Assembly: GCF_001699815.1 (NCBI RefSeq)
Contig: NZ_MCGB01000057.1
Location: 186,001-250,000 of the forward strand
Origin: Ralstonia pickettii
GTDB taxonomy: Bacteria; Pseudomonadota; Gammaproteobacteria; Burkholderiales; Burkholderiaceae
Direction of reading: 5' to 3'
DNA: 64,000 nt
The notes below the pieces were generated by a model that did no database searches, had not been told where the DNA came from, and was given only the letters and a program-made list of their open reading frames with translations. Positions within the stretch are counted from its first letter, which is position 1; each line of letters opens with the position of its first letter. This document shows positions 1 through 8,964 of the stretch, piece after piece. A program made the position numbers and the translations under genes.

Positions 1-644
1 ATACCGTTGATGGCGAGAAACTCCTGCCCTTCGCGCGTGCGCACCGCCAGGCCATCGGGATGCTCGATGCAGCGGAATCCGCAGTCGTCCTTGTTGAGGC
101 GAAAGTGCCGCGCCGTAAAGCAGCGTGCGGAAAATGCCAGCGGCAAGCGTCCCCACACCATCGCTTCGATCCCCAACTCGGCCGGCTTCTCGCGCATCAG
201 ATCGGCCAGAGTGGCCTGGCTCATCTCCAGCGGCATGACCGCACGCACCGCGCCCAGCCCAGCCAGCCACGCCAGGGTCGCGCCGTGATACGCGTTGCAA
301 TGCGGCCCGGCAACGAATGGCCGACCGTTCAGCAACCGCACGGCGCCAAGCTCGCCGGCTTCGACCATCCAGACGTCCTGCTGACACTGCTTGCGCAACG
401 CCTGCGCCTCGGCACTGGTTTCGATGAGCGTGCGCGTCGACAGCACAACCGACTTGCCAGCCTCGCGCAGCATGGCGGCGATATCGAGCCAGTCGTCCGC
501 GCGCAATTCGTGGCGGCGGCTGCAAACCGTCTCGCCCACATAGACGATGTCGACAGGGCTAGCGGCCACTTCTGCGTAAAAGTCGAACGTCTGTAGCCGC
601 GGCCAGTAGTACAGCAGCGGACCAAGCGAAATTTCGTAGGACAT
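1..644 (-). CDS. ubiV: UbiV, O2-independent ubiquinone hydroxylation protein (3' end cut by window edge)
   Basis: Peptidase U32-family protein that with UbiU forms the [4Fe-4S] complex for hydroxylation of the ubiquinone ring without oxygen. The reading frame opens with [14 protein letters not shown] at 644 and runs off the window; about 214 residues are present of a family length near 300. Cys41 (GETVCSRR) and a later pair in a CFTARHF...DDCGFRC segment match the cysteines expected to bind the cluster. It starts 10 bp after the ubiU stop, so the two are surely co-transcribed. The assignment rests on the cysteines and the ubiU neighbour. Only the missing C-terminus limits certainty. Confidence 0.9.
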   Translation of the reverse strand, partial: MSYEISLGPLLYYWPRLQTFDFYAEVAASPVDIVYVGETVCSRRHELRADDWLDIAAMLREAGKSVVLSTRTLIETSAEAQALRKQCQQDVWMVEAGELGAVRLLNGRPFVAGPHCNAYHGATLAWLAGLGAVRAVMPLEMSQATLADLMREKPAELGIEAMVWGRLPLAFSARCFTARHFRLNKDDCGFRCIEHPDGLAVRTREGQEFLAING

Positions 645-654
645 GATGTGCCTT

Positions 655-1671
655 CTATTTCCAGGGCCGATCAAACGCACCTTGCGTGACGTGCGCGCCT
701 TCTGCGTGGCGCACGAGTGCGGCCTGCCAATCGGGCTTGACCGAGAAGCGCGCCGGGTCCGCCTGTGCAGCATCCAATGCGGCGCGCAATGTGGCCACCA
801 CCTGCGCAACGTACGCCGGACTGCGCTGGCGCCCCTCGATCTTGATCGCCGACACACCCATGGCGAGCAGCCTGGGCAACAGACTGAGCGCATTGAGGCT
901 CGTGGGTTCTTCGAGCGCGTGATCGACCTCACCGTCGACGAGAAAGCGCCCCTTGCACAGCGTCGGATATCCAGCCGGTTCGCCGGGTGCGTATTGGTCG
1001 ATCATGATGTTGTTCAGGCGTGCATCCAGGTTGCCGTCGCGCTCCACCCAGCGCACCGCATGCGCGGGCGAACACACGCCCTTGTTATTGGGAGAATCGC
1101 CCGTGGCATACGACGACAGCAGGCAACGCCCTTCAGCCATCACGCACAGGCTGCCAAAGCCGAACACCTCAATCTGCGCCGAGGTCTGCTGGATTACACG
1201 TTCGACTTCGGTCAAGGTCAGCACGCGTGGCAGGACGGCGCGGTGGATGCCGAACTGCTCACGCATCAGCTCGATGGCATCGGCATGCGTTGCCGAACCC
1301 TGCACGGATAGATGCAGCCGAAGGTTGGGATAGCGCTCGCATGCATAGGCCATCAGCCCGGGGTCGGCCAGGATCACGGCATCGGCGCCCAGCATGTAGG
1401 CAGCATCGATTGCCATGCGCCACTCGATGGCACGGCCAGGCTGCGGAAACGTGTTGATGGCAAACAGCACCTGGCGCCCTTTCCGATGCGCAAATTCGAC
1501 GCCGGCGCGGATGTCGCTCTCGGTAAAGTTCAGGCCGGCGAAGTTGCGCGCGTTGGTCGCATTCTTCAAGCCGAGGTAGACGGAGTCGGCCCCGGCTTCC
1601 ACCGCGGCCTTGAGCGCGGCCAGGCTGCCGGCGGGCGCCACGAGTTCAATGGGGGAAGCGTTCTGTGTCAT
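655..1671 (-). CDS. ubiU: UbiU, O2-independent ubiquinone hydroxylation protein (U32 family)
   Basis: A 338-residue U32-family protein, partner of UbiV in anaerobic ubiquinone synthesis. The N-terminus [24 protein letters not shown] is family-typical. Cys176, Cys183, Cys200 and Cys239 have spacings of 7, 17 and 39, which agree with the four cluster-binding cysteines I recall for E. coli UbiU. It lies between a membrane protein gene 45 bp upstream and ubiV 10 bp downstream, all on the minus strand. Known biology: UbiU/UbiV replace the O2-using monooxygenases during anaerobic respiration, so this operon implies growth with nitrate or another anaerobic acceptor. Confidence 0.94.
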   Translation of the reverse strand: MTQNASPIELVAPAGSLAALKAAVEAGADSVYLGLKNATNARNFAGLNFTESDIRAGVEFAHRKGRQVLFAINTFPQPGRAIEWRMAIDAAYMLGADAVILADPGLMAYACERYPNLRLHLSVQGSATHADAIELMREQFGIHRAVLPRVLTLTEVERVIQQTSAQIEVFGFGSLCVMAEGRCLLSSYATGDSPNNKGVCSPAHAVRWVERDGNLDARLNNIMIDQYAPGEPAGYPTLCKGRFLVDGEVDHALEEPTSLNALSLLPRLLAMGVSAIKIEGRQRSPAYVAQVVATLRAALDAAQADPARFSVKPDWQAALVRHAEGAHVTQGAFDRPWK

Positions 1672-1716
1672 GGCGGCCAGTCTGCGACTTGTCAGCCAAT
1701 GTGGTTTTGCGTTCCG

Positions 1717-2997
1717 TCAAGCGGGCGCAAACGCTCGCGAGACACGGCGAAACGTCAGCAGCGCCCGGCACAGCATCGCACCCAGCCACACGTGCGACAG
1801 CGCGAACAGCAGGCCCGCGACCACCGCCATCCGCTCAGGATGCAGCGGCACCAGCAACAACGCCAACAATACGAGCAGCAGCAGGCGTGCATGCCAATGC
1901 TGTTGCCGCTCACCGATCAACGTTTGCATGGCCGGCAGCCGCACATGCCGCGGCACCCGCCTGCGCAGGTGCATCCAGATCATGAACGGGATGATCTTGC
2001 CAAGCATCGCATTGACAGGCAGCACCCCACCGCCCACGACGGCCAGCGCGCCGATCTCCCACGTGATGGGCCAGTCTGACGGCAGCCAGGATGCGGTCAG
2101 CCCCAGCATGGCAACGACCAGCCAGGCGACGGCAGCGGCCAGCCACAACCGCCAGCCCGGATCGTGCCGGCGACGCGCGCTGCACACTGCACGCACGCCC
2201 ACCAGCGCCAGCGCTGCCAGGGCGAGCCATCCCCATGTCTGCCAGAACACCGCGCCACCCACACCGCTGCATAGACTGCCAACGGTCAGTGGCGCCCACA
2301 GCCACCACGGCATCAGCCGATGCCAAGGCTCAGGTAGACGCCGCGTCTGCCAGAACATCGGCAACACCGTCGACGCCACGCCCGCGACCAACGTTGCCAG
2401 CCAGCCGCCGAGGCCCCAACCGACATGCAGGTTCAACAGCACGGGCGATGGCGCAAACCATCCGCTAGCCAATGCCGTGCCAAGCGTTGCGCCGCTCGCC
2501 AGCGTGACCAACAAGGGCCAACCGATGCGGCGCAGTGTCCGCACCGTCGCATGCGTTGCGCGTGTCTGCCCCACGCGCATGCCAGCAAGGATGATCAACG
2601 CAGCAGGGACCGCCAACAGCGGCGCACCCAACCAAGCAGCCAGCACGAACGCACGATGGTCCGCGCCCAGGAAACCCGTTGCAAGCGCAGATGCCGTTGC
2701 CACGCATGAGAGCGCAACCCAAGGCGACGCCCATTTCGCGCCGCGCACAGGCACACCGGCCACCACGGGAAGCAATTGAAATAGCGCACCAAGCATCGCC
2801 GGCAATAACATGCCGACGACCAAGGCGTGAACCAGCGCGAGCGACAGCGGAGCAAATCGGTCAGGCAAACCCGCAGACGGGCCCAGCGCCAGCAGAAGAC
2901 CGGCCGCCGCGCCCACCCACGGCACTGGCAGCAGGCAGCCGAACACCACGCCGGCAGGCGGCATGCGTTCGTAGAACAGCGTGGGGGCGGTTGGCAT
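1717..2997 (-). CDS. polytopic membrane protein, NnrS / heme-copper-oxidase-like
   Basis: A 426-residue protein with about twelve hydrophobic segments. Conserved-looking histidines sit inside or next to membrane helices: LVHALVVGMLLPAMLGALFQ near residue 55, LNLHVGWGLGGW near 190, IPFMIWMHLRRR near 335 and SHVWLGAMLC near the C-terminus. Such helices recall NnrS and subunit I of heme-copper oxidases, where histidines bind heme or copper. It is followed after 45 bp by ubiU, so it probably belongs to the ubiUV operon, and an FNR-like site lies upstream. The precise function is unknown to me; involvement in nitric-oxide stress or anaerobic respiration is inferred from type and context. Confidence 0.7.
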   Translation of the reverse strand: MPTAPTLFYERMPPAGVVFGCLLPVPWVGAAAGLLLALGPSAGLPDRFAPLSLALVHALVVGMLLPAMLGALFQLLPVVAGVPVRGAKWASPWVALSCVATASALATGFLGADHRAFVLAAWLGAPLLAVPAALIILAGMRVGQTRATHATVRTLRRIGWPLLVTLASGATLGTALASGWFAPSPVLLNLHVGWGLGGWLATLVAGVASTVLPMFWQTRRLPEPWHRLMPWWLWAPLTVGSLCSGVGGAVFWQTWGWLALAALALVGVRAVCSARRRHDPGWRLWLAAAVAWLVVAMLGLTASWLPSDWPITWEIGALAVVGGGVLPVNAMLGKIIPFMIWMHLRRRVPRHVRLPAMQTLIGERQQHWHARLLLLVLLALLLVPLHPERMAVVAGLLFALSHVWLGAMLCRALLTFRRVSRAFAPA

Positions 2998-3055
2998 CGG
3001 GTCGGCTGAAGATCTGTCCAGCCGACCACGTTAGCGCAGCGGCCTCTGCATGCGC

Positions 3056-3069
3056 TTGATGTGCGTTAA
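3056..3069 (-). promoter_or_regulatory. candidate FNR/ANR box upstream of the ubiUV operon
   Basis: The sequence TTGATGTGCGTTAA matches the FNR consensus TTGAT-N4-ATCAA at 8 of 10 defined positions. It is centred about 65 bp before the start of the membrane protein gene at 2997, a reasonable place for an activator of a promoter in the short gap. FNR control of ubiU/ubiV is known in enterobacteria; control here is inference. The left half is perfect, the right half has two mismatches. Confidence 0.45.
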
Positions 3070-3072
3070 GCG

Positions 3073-5394
3073 TCAGCGCGGTGTGAATCCAATGGAGCGC
3101 CGCTCGCGCAGTTCCGGCTTGATGGAATGCTCCTGCCGCAATTGTGCGAGGAAGGCCTCGGGTTCAAGCGTCTCGCCCAGCAGCACAGACTGCTGCTTGA
3201 CCACCGCAAAATCACCCGGCGTGAGCATGTCGAGAGACGCCAACATCTCGCGCCAGACAGGCTTGAGTGCCTCCGCCTTGCCCCCCAGCGCCTCGGCAAT
3301 GAACATCTGCTCGCGCTGCGCACGCACCAGCGGCTTGAAGCGGATCTTGAATGCAAACCGCCGCAGCGCCGCCTCGTCAATCCGATCAAACAAATTGGTC
3401 GTGCAGATGAAGATGCCGTCAAAGCGCTCCATGCCCTGCAGCATCTCGTTGACTTCCGACACCTCGTAATTGCGCACCGCGCCCTGGCGGCTCTGCATGA
3501 AGCTGTCCGCCTCGTCGAGCAAGAGCAGTGCGCGTTCCTCTTCGGCACGCGAGAACATCGCCGCGATCTGCTGCTCGGTTTCGCCGACGTACTTGCTCAT
3601 CAAGTCGGACGCGCGGCGAATCAGCAACGGCATGTCGAGCTGCGCCGCGATATGCTCGGCCAGCACCGTCTTGCCCGTACCCGGCGGCCCATAGAAACAC
3701 AATGTGCCGCGTCGCCGCGCGCGCAGCGCCTCGATGATGCGCTCGACGGAAAACCGTGTCTCAAGGTTCAGATAGTCCAGCTTGTATTCGGTCACGACGC
3801 GGTGCGCTTGCACCTCCGGTCGCAAGCCCATCGCCTGATCGGCGTGGTCGAGCTGACGCTCGATCAGGGATTCGGCAGGCTCTTCCATTGCCGGCTGCGT
3901 CAGGCGCGCAAAGCGTGCGGCAGAATCGATCTGCGCAGGCGTGAGGGTCTTACGCGCCGCCAGCTTGGCCATGAAAGCGTCCGACACCTCCAGCCCTTCC
4001 AGATGCTTGCGGATGATGCTCTCGCGCACCGTGGGCGGAGGCACCTTCAGCTCAAGGTGGAACTGGAAGCGGCGCAGATACGCCGGGTCAATCTGACGAA
4101 TGGAATTCGACACCCAGATCACCGGCACCGGGTTCTGCTCCAGCGTCTGGTTCACCCACGCCTTGCCGTTGACGGAGCCACGCGGCTCCTCATGGCCGAA
4201 GAGGCTCATCAGCTCGCGCGTCGGGCCGGGGAAGACGTCCTCCACCTCGTCGAACAGCAGCACCGCGCCGGGCCGCCCGCGCAGGAACGCCTGCGACACC
4301 TGCAGCGAGCGATAGCGGTCTTTGCCCGTGAGGCTGTTGCCGTCCTTGTCGAGGCAATCCACCTCGTACAGTTCGCAACCAGCGTCGCGCGCCAGCACGC
4401 GGGCCAGTTCCGTCTTACCAGTGCCAGGCGCGCCATACAGCAGGATGTTCACGCCGGCCGCGCGCTGCTGCGAGGCGTTCTCCAACAGCGCCGTGAGGTA
4501 GCGCGCATCGGTTTCCACATGCGGATAGTCGGACTGCGACAGCGTGGTCGACGGCGCGGGGCGCGTGAAGACGGCCATCATGTCGGCCTCGCAGGCGTAG
4601 TCGCCCAGCAGCACGTGCAGGAGGCGGTCGGAGATACGCATCAGATCGCCCAGGTCGGTGACGCTGTTTTCGGGCAGCGGCGGCTCGATCAGCCCCAGCG
4701 TCTCCAGCCGCGAACCTGGCCGCAATGACGCAGCAACTTCGGCCGTGCTGGCTCCCGCCAGGCTCGCGAGCAACTGGAACGCTTCCTGGCTGTGCGCGAC
4801 CTTGCAGTCGACCATCACCGCGCGCAGGTCGCGCTTGTACTTCACCAGGGAAGCAAACAGCAGCAGCGCGCGTTCGTGTGGTGGCAGGCCGAGCACGCGG
4901 GCCAGCATGTCGATGTTGCCGACCAGCAGGACACGCTCGCTGGCGAGCCGCTCGCCCAGCGCATCGCACGACGCGCCGAACACCGTGAACATGTCCTTGG
5001 CGTGATGCTTGACGTACTCGTCCAGGTAATAGAACAGCGAGCTTTCATCGAAGGCGCTGCTCCACTGGCCGTGGCGGTCCATGAAGGTGGGCAGGTCAAG
5101 CTTGCCGACCGCGCGCCAGCCCGGCATGTCGGCGCAGCGCGCAGACAAAAAGCGCTGCAGGCGCTGGATGACCGTGACGGGCCAGATCAGCTCCGGCGCG
5201 CAAACGGTGAGGATGTCGTTGATATTGGTGCGCAGGTTGAAGCGCAGTCCCATCGTGCAGACCGTGCGCAACGCAAACTGTGCGCACATGGAATCGAGCG
5301 AGGACAACAGCAGCGCCTGCGGCTGCCTGCCGCCCGTGGGGACGAACGTGCCATCGTCGTCAGCGTCGTCCATGTTGAGGTTGGCTTCATCCAT
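3073..5394 (-). CDS. tandem AAA+ ATPase of unknown role (COG0464-like)
   Basis: A 773-residue cytosolic protein with no membrane segments. Residues 1-290 are a helical N-terminal region I cannot assign. The first AAA+ module has Walker A GAPGTGKT at 321-328, Walker B LLFDEVED at 379-386, sensor 1 Asn near 430 and an RR pair at 441-442. The second has Walker A GPPGTGKT at 569-576, Walker B LLLLDEAD at 623-630, sensor NTT/NLF near 665 and RR at 678-679. Both modules look competent for ATP hydrolysis. It resembles Vps4/Ycf46/SpoVK-type ATPases, which remodel protein substrates. Its neighbours, the ubiUV operon and tonB, give no clear functional link. Confidence 0.85.
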   Translation of the reverse strand: MDEANLNMDDADDDGTFVPTGGRQPQALLLSSLDSMCAQFALRTVCTMGLRFNLRTNINDILTVCAPELIWPVTVIQRLQRFLSARCADMPGWRAVGKLDLPTFMDRHGQWSSAFDESSLFYYLDEYVKHHAKDMFTVFGASCDALGERLASERVLLVGNIDMLARVLGLPPHERALLLFASLVKYKRDLRAVMVDCKVAHSQEAFQLLASLAGASTAEVAASLRPGSRLETLGLIEPPLPENSVTDLGDLMRISDRLLHVLLGDYACEADMMAVFTRPAPSTTLSQSDYPHVETDARYLTALLENASQQRAAGVNILLYGAPGTGKTELARVLARDAGCELYEVDCLDKDGNSLTGKDRYRSLQVSQAFLRGRPGAVLLFDEVEDVFPGPTRELMSLFGHEEPRGSVNGKAWVNQTLEQNPVPVIWVSNSIRQIDPAYLRRFQFHLELKVPPPTVRESIIRKHLEGLEVSDAFMAKLAARKTLTPAQIDSAARFARLTQPAMEEPAESLIERQLDHADQAMGLRPEVQAHRVVTEYKLDYLNLETRFSVERIIEALRARRRGTLCFYGPPGTGKTVLAEHIAAQLDMPLLIRRASDLMSKYVGETEQQIAAMFSRAEEERALLLLDEADSFMQSRQGAVRNYEVSEVNEMLQGMERFDGIFICTTNLFDRIDEAALRRFAFKIRFKPLVRAQREQMFIAEALGGKAEALKPVWREMLASLDMLTPGDFAVVKQQSVLLGETLEPEAFLAQLRQEHSIKPELRERRSIGFTPR

Positions 5395-5767
5395 GGTCGC
5401 CCCCTTCTTCCCCGTTTCACGGTTGGCCGGCCGGTCACCGTGTTTGAATGCTTTTCATCCTAGCGCGTTTGCGCACACAGCGTACCCCGGGAGGACCCGT
5501 GTCTTTGCAAGTTGCGAGCCAACCGCGCCCGGAATCGCCAACCGCCTGCACAGGCAGTTTCATGCCATCAGTCGTCTGGACGTGATTTGTACCCCACGAA
5601 AGACAGGCAATTTTCATGCAAATAGGAATCATTATCGTTTATACTTCACCTATCGACACAATAGGCTGAACGCTAACCGTGCTCGGTTGTCGCAACACTG
5701 TTGCAGTTGCGGGCCTACAATACCTATCACGCTGGCGGCGACCCCGCCGGCTTCAACGCTAGGCGCC
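5395..5767. other. intergenic region upstream of tonB module
   Basis: This stretch separates the divergent AAA+ gene and the tonB operon. It holds the Fur box at 5618-5636 and AT-rich sequence just after it (TCGTTTATACTTCACC) that probably contains the tonB promoter. Between 5395 and 5600 I see no credible gene; the antisense frames there lack ribosome sites and protein-like composition. Confidence 0.6.
5618..5636 (+). promoter_or_regulatory. Fur box upstream of tonB-exbBD
   Basis: GCAAATAGGAATCATTATC agrees with the 19-bp Fur consensus GATAATGATAATCATTATC at 14 positions, including all ten of the right half. It lies about 290 bp before tonB and next to an AT-rich promoter-like stretch. Ferric Fur would repress the energy-transduction operon in iron-rich cells. 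A second copy before hemP supports the call. Confidence 0.8.
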
Positions 5768-5833
5768 ATGGAATTGCTCCTGAGTCTGCTCATCAGCATT
5801 GGGATTTCACTGATCGTCTTCGGCAAGCGCTGA
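5768..5833 (+). CDS. possible 21-residue membrane peptide before tonB
   Basis: ATG at 5768 opens a 21-codon frame encoding MELLLSLLISIGISLIVFGKR, a single hydrophobic segment followed by Lys-Arg, as in small single-pass inner-membrane proteins with a cytoplasmic C-terminus. It lies downstream of the Fur box and 76 bp before tonB, so it would be iron-regulated. There is no strong ribosome-binding site; the preceding bases are CTAGGCGCC. The evidence is composition and position only, and it could be chance. Confidence 0.35.
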   Translation: MELLLSLLISIGISLIVFGKR

Positions 5834-5909
5834 CGCTGCGCCGCTTTCGTTGGTCATCCCACCACCATCGCATCGCATTCCTTTTTCTGCTTTCGATTCC
5901 CGGTCGTTG

Positions 5910-6566
5910 ATGATTCACCCTCGTACTCTCAAGATTCTCGTGGTCGTGCTGTTGATGCACGCGGGCGTGCTGATGCTGATTCACCTTGGCCTGATCGCAC
6001 CGCGCCCGACTGTCGAAGAACCGCTGGAAATCCAGGCGCACATCATTCCGGCCGCGCCTCAGCCGATCAGGCAGCCGGAGCCGCCCAAGCAGCAGCCGGT
6101 CAAGCAAGAGGCGCCCAAGCCTGTCAACATCGTCAGGCCGGTCGCGCAACCCAAGCCCACGCCGATGCCGACGCCCACGCTCCCGCCATCGGACAACGCC
6201 CCCGTGGTGCCCGCCGCACCGCCCGCGCCGCCGGCACCGGCCCCTGAACAAGCGCCCGCGCCGGCCCCCGTTTCGTCCGGTCCGATCAGCGTCGGCATCA
6301 ACGACATCCAGTGCAGCGAGCCGCCGCTCGTCTATCCCAGCATGTCGCAGAAAATGGGCGAGGAAGGCCGCGCCATGGTCAAGATTTCCATCGGCACGGC
6401 CGGTGAGGTCACCAATGTTGCGGTCACGTCGTCGTCCGGCTCGCCTCGCCTGGACCGCGCCGCCACCGATGCCGCGCGTGCCATCAAGTGCAGCCCCTAC
6501 AAGCAGAACGGCCGCGCCGTGCCCGTGGTGGCCAGCAAGCCGTTCGTCTTCAAGCTCGATAACTAA
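5910..6566 (+). CDS. tonB: TonB energy transducer
   Basis: A 218-residue protein. An N-terminal membrane anchor (residues 8-30, ILVVVLLMHAGVLMLIHLGL) is followed by a long Pro/Ala/Lys-rich spacer to about residue 125. The C-terminal TonB domain carries YPSMSQKMGEEGRAMVKISI and the SGSPRLDRAA segment. TonB carries proton-motive force from ExbB/ExbD to outer-membrane receptors for siderophores and heme. I chose the ATG at 5910 rather than 5850 because the anchor then begins the protein; the ribosome site is weak. exbB follows after 49 bp. No TonB-dependent receptor gene lies in this window. Confidence 0.92.
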   Translation: MIHPRTLKILVVVLLMHAGVLMLIHLGLIAPRPTVEEPLEIQAHIIPAAPQPIRQPEPPKQQPVKQEAPKPVNIVRPVAQPKPTPMPTPTLPPSDNAPVVPAAPPAPPAPAPEQAPAPAPVSSGPISVGINDIQCSEPPLVYPSMSQKMGEEGRAMVKISIGTAGEVTNVAVTSSSGSPRLDRAATDAARAIKCSPYKQNGRAVPVVASKPFVFKLDN

Positions 6567-6615
6567 TTCGATTCCGCCTCTCGCTTAGCCTCTCGCTCAA
6601 TTCAGGACATTCATC

Positions 6616-7344
6616 ATGCAGGAACTCGGCCTTTCCCACCTCTGGACCCAAGGCGATATCGTCACCCGCGCCACGGCGATTCTGCTGCTCATCATGTCGC
6701 TCGCCTCGTGGATCGTCATCTTCACCAAGGCGTGGGACATCGTGCGTCTGAAGTCGATGGCACAAGGCGCTGAAAAGCGTTTCTGGCACTCGGACGATTT
6801 CGATCACGCCATACAGACGCTCGGCTCGCCCAAGGACAACCCGTTCCACGCGCTCGCGCAAACGGGCCGGGAAGCCGCGCAGCACCACCGCGCCAGCCAG
6901 CCGCAGTTGCATGATGTGATGGACATCTCCGACTGGATCACGCGCTCGCTCAAGAGCGCCATCGATGAGGCCGTGGGGCAAATGCAATCGGGCCTAGCCG
7001 TGCTGGCATCGGTCGGCTCGACCGCACCGTTCGTCGGTCTGTTCGGCACGGTGTGGGGCATCTATCACGCCCTGCTCGGGATCGGCGCCGTCGGCGTGCC
7101 CACCATCGACAAAGTCGCCGGCCCCGTGGGTGAGTCGCTCATCATGACGGCCTTCGGTCTGGCCGTGGCCATTCCGGCGGTGCTGGGCTACAACGCGCTC
7201 ACGCGCGGCAACAAGGCCATCATCGCCAAGCTCAACCGGTTCGCGCACGACCTGCACGCCTATTTCGTGACGGGCGCGCGTCTGCGCCCAGGCGCCTCGC
7301 GTGATGACGCCGGCGTGCGCCTAACTGCGGTCAAGCAGCAGTAA
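6616..7344 (+). CDS. exbB: ExbB proton channel (MotA/TolQ/ExbB family)
   Basis: A 242-residue inner-membrane protein with three hydrophobic segments: near residues 15-38 (ATAILLLIMSLASWIVIF), about 130-155 (VLASVGSTAPFVGLFGTVWGIYHAL) and about 170-195. The GSTAPFVGLFGTVWGI motif is diagnostic of this family. With ExbD it makes the proton-driven motor that energises TonB. It lies between tonB and exbD, only 9 bp before the latter, so the three form one Fur-controlled operon. TolQ is the main alternative, but the tonB/hemP context favours ExbB. Confidence 0.93.
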   Translation: MQELGLSHLWTQGDIVTRATAILLLIMSLASWIVIFTKAWDIVRLKSMAQGAEKRFWHSDDFDHAIQTLGSPKDNPFHALAQTGREAAQHHRASQPQLHDVMDISDWITRSLKSAIDEAVGQMQSGLAVLASVGSTAPFVGLFGTVWGIYHALLGIGAVGVPTIDKVAGPVGESLIMTAFGLAVAIPAVLGYNALTRGNKAIIAKLNRFAHDLHAYFVTGARLRPGASRDDAGVRLTAVKQQ

Positions 7345-7353
7345 GGAGAGACC

Positions 7354-7764
<411 letters not shown>

Positions 7765-7850
7765 CGCCCCACACACCTCGTAGCCCTGGTCGCCCGTTCT
7801 CGTACGGTTTTTTTCGCACCAGCGCATCCAGACTCACAGCACCTCCACGC

Positions 7851-7879
7851 AACCGGGCTACGCGCCCGGTTTTGTTTTT
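7851..7879 (+). terminator. rho-independent terminator after exbD
   Basis: An 8-bp perfect stem AACCGGGC/GCCCGGTT with loop TACGC is followed by a T-rich run (TTTGTTTTT). It separates exbD from hemP, which has its own Fur box. Confidence 0.85.
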
Positions 7880-7911
7880 CGGGCCGAACCTGCACGTCGT
7901 CAGATCACACT

Positions 7912-7930
7912 TGTAATGATAACTATTCTC
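7912..7930 (+). promoter_or_regulatory. Fur box upstream of hemP
   Basis: TGTAATGATAACTATTCTC matches the 19-bp Fur consensus at 14 positions. It lies just after the exbD terminator and 55 bp before the hemP frame, so hemP appears to have a separate iron-regulated promoter. Confidence 0.8.
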
Positions 7931-7984
7931 ATTTAATCTACCTGGCATTCGCTGGAGGCACTCTGCCAGCCAACACCTCAGCCC

Positions 7985-8293
7985 ATGTTTCCCGCCCGCC
8001 AGGACATCGCCATGAATGCTGCCGAACACCAAGACGCAGGACGTACTGTGACCCGTCGCCGCCACGTCATCGTGGCGCGCAAGCGCCCCGCCGGCCTGGA
8101 TGCCGCGCCCGCAACGTCGTCTGCGTCGACAGCATCCGACGCCGCTTCGGATGCCGCCGCCACCATCAGCGACACGCGCGTGATGGCGTCCGAACAACTC
8201 TTTGCCGGTCAGAACGCCGTAGCCATCCGCCACAACGGCGCGATCTACACGCTGCGCGTGACGCGCTTCGGCAAGCTGATCCTGACCAAGTAA
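7985..8293 (+). CDS. hemP: HemP/HmuP family hemin uptake protein
   Basis: Up to 102 residues. The conserved part is C-terminal: MASEQLFAGQ, then AVAIRHNGAIYTLRVT and RFGKLILTK, the hallmark of the HemP/HmuP family. The N-terminal half is Ala/Ser/Asp-rich linker. An alternative ATG at 8012 with AGGA in front would give 93 residues. In rhizobia HmuP is a positive regulator of heme-uptake genes; in other bacteria the role is unsettled. The Fur box upstream and tonB-exbBD next door fit iron-dependent expression. Confidence 0.85.
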   Translation: MFPARQDIAMNAAEHQDAGRTVTRRRHVIVARKRPAGLDAAPATSSASTASDAASDAAATISDTRVMASEQLFAGQNAVAIRHNGAIYTLRVTRFGKLILTK

Positions 8294-8488
8294 CACTGCA
8301 GCACGCACCGGCTTTTGTGGGGACGGCTCTCTCAGGAGACTTTCGGCCGTAGCCAGCCATCGTCATTTCGCATTGGCAAACGAGGGCTTGCTACCCGATG
8401 AAACGCGCGCGTTCATTGGTGAGCGGCGGCTTCCGTCTGCCAGACAACAGCCAGCCAAGTCGCTCTTTTCTTCGACCGTGTGCCCAAA

Positions 8489-8518
8489 GCAAAAAGGGCG
8501 CGACCTCCGCCGCGCCCT
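8489..8518 (-). terminator. terminator after the GlcG/HbpS-like gene
   Basis: An 8-bp stem AGGGCGCG/CGCGCCCT is followed on the minus strand by TTTTTGCTTTG. It lies 32 bp beyond the stop of the minus-strand gene ending at 8551. Confidence 0.8.
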
Positions 8519-8550
8519 CCCTGTTTTGATTCTTTTTGCGTGACTGCGTA

Positions 8551-8964
8551 TCAGCAGATCACGTTCACCGCGGCAATACCCGCCTTGGCGATCACGACAT
8601 CTTCCGTCGACTTCACGCCAGACACACCCACCGCGCCGGCACAGACGCCCTCTACCATCACCGGCACGCCGCCCTCAAGCATCCCTTGCAGATGCGGCGC
8701 CGACAGGAACGAGATGCGACCGTTGTTGACGATGTCTTCGTAGATCTTCGACTCGCGACGGCCCAGCGCTGCCGTACGCGCCTTTTCCGGGGCGATGTAC
8801 GCCGAGATGGTGGCGCAGCCGTCCATGCGGCGCAGACCCATCAGATGGCCGCCATCGTCCACCACGGCAATCGTCACGTTCCATTGGTGCGCGCGCGCTT
8901 CTTTCTCGGCAGCGTCCAGGATTTTGGTGACATCGTCCTGGCACAGGCACGGTTTCGTTTTCAT
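8551..8964 (-). CDS. GlcG/HbpS-like heme-binding family protein
   Basis: A 137-residue protein of the GlcG/HbpS family (DUF336): an N-terminal helix (LCQDDVTKILDAAEKEARAH), the core VTIAVVDDGGHLMGLRRMDG, and the C-terminal GAVGVSGVKSTEDVVIAKAGI. HbpS binds heme and senses redox state in Streptomyces, while GlcG accompanies glycolate oxidase; the substrate here is unknown. The start at 8964 is supported by AAGGAGAACACC directly before the ATG. There is no signal peptide. It is a single-gene transcript with its own terminator, facing the hemP region, so a heme link is possible but not shown. Confidence 0.82.
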   Translation of the reverse strand: MKTKPCLCQDDVTKILDAAEKEARAHQWNVTIAVVDDGGHLMGLRRMDGCATISAYIAPEKARTAALGRRESKIYEDIVNNGRISFLSAPHLQGMLEGGVPVMVEGVCAGAVGVSGVKSTEDVVIAKAGIAAVNVIC

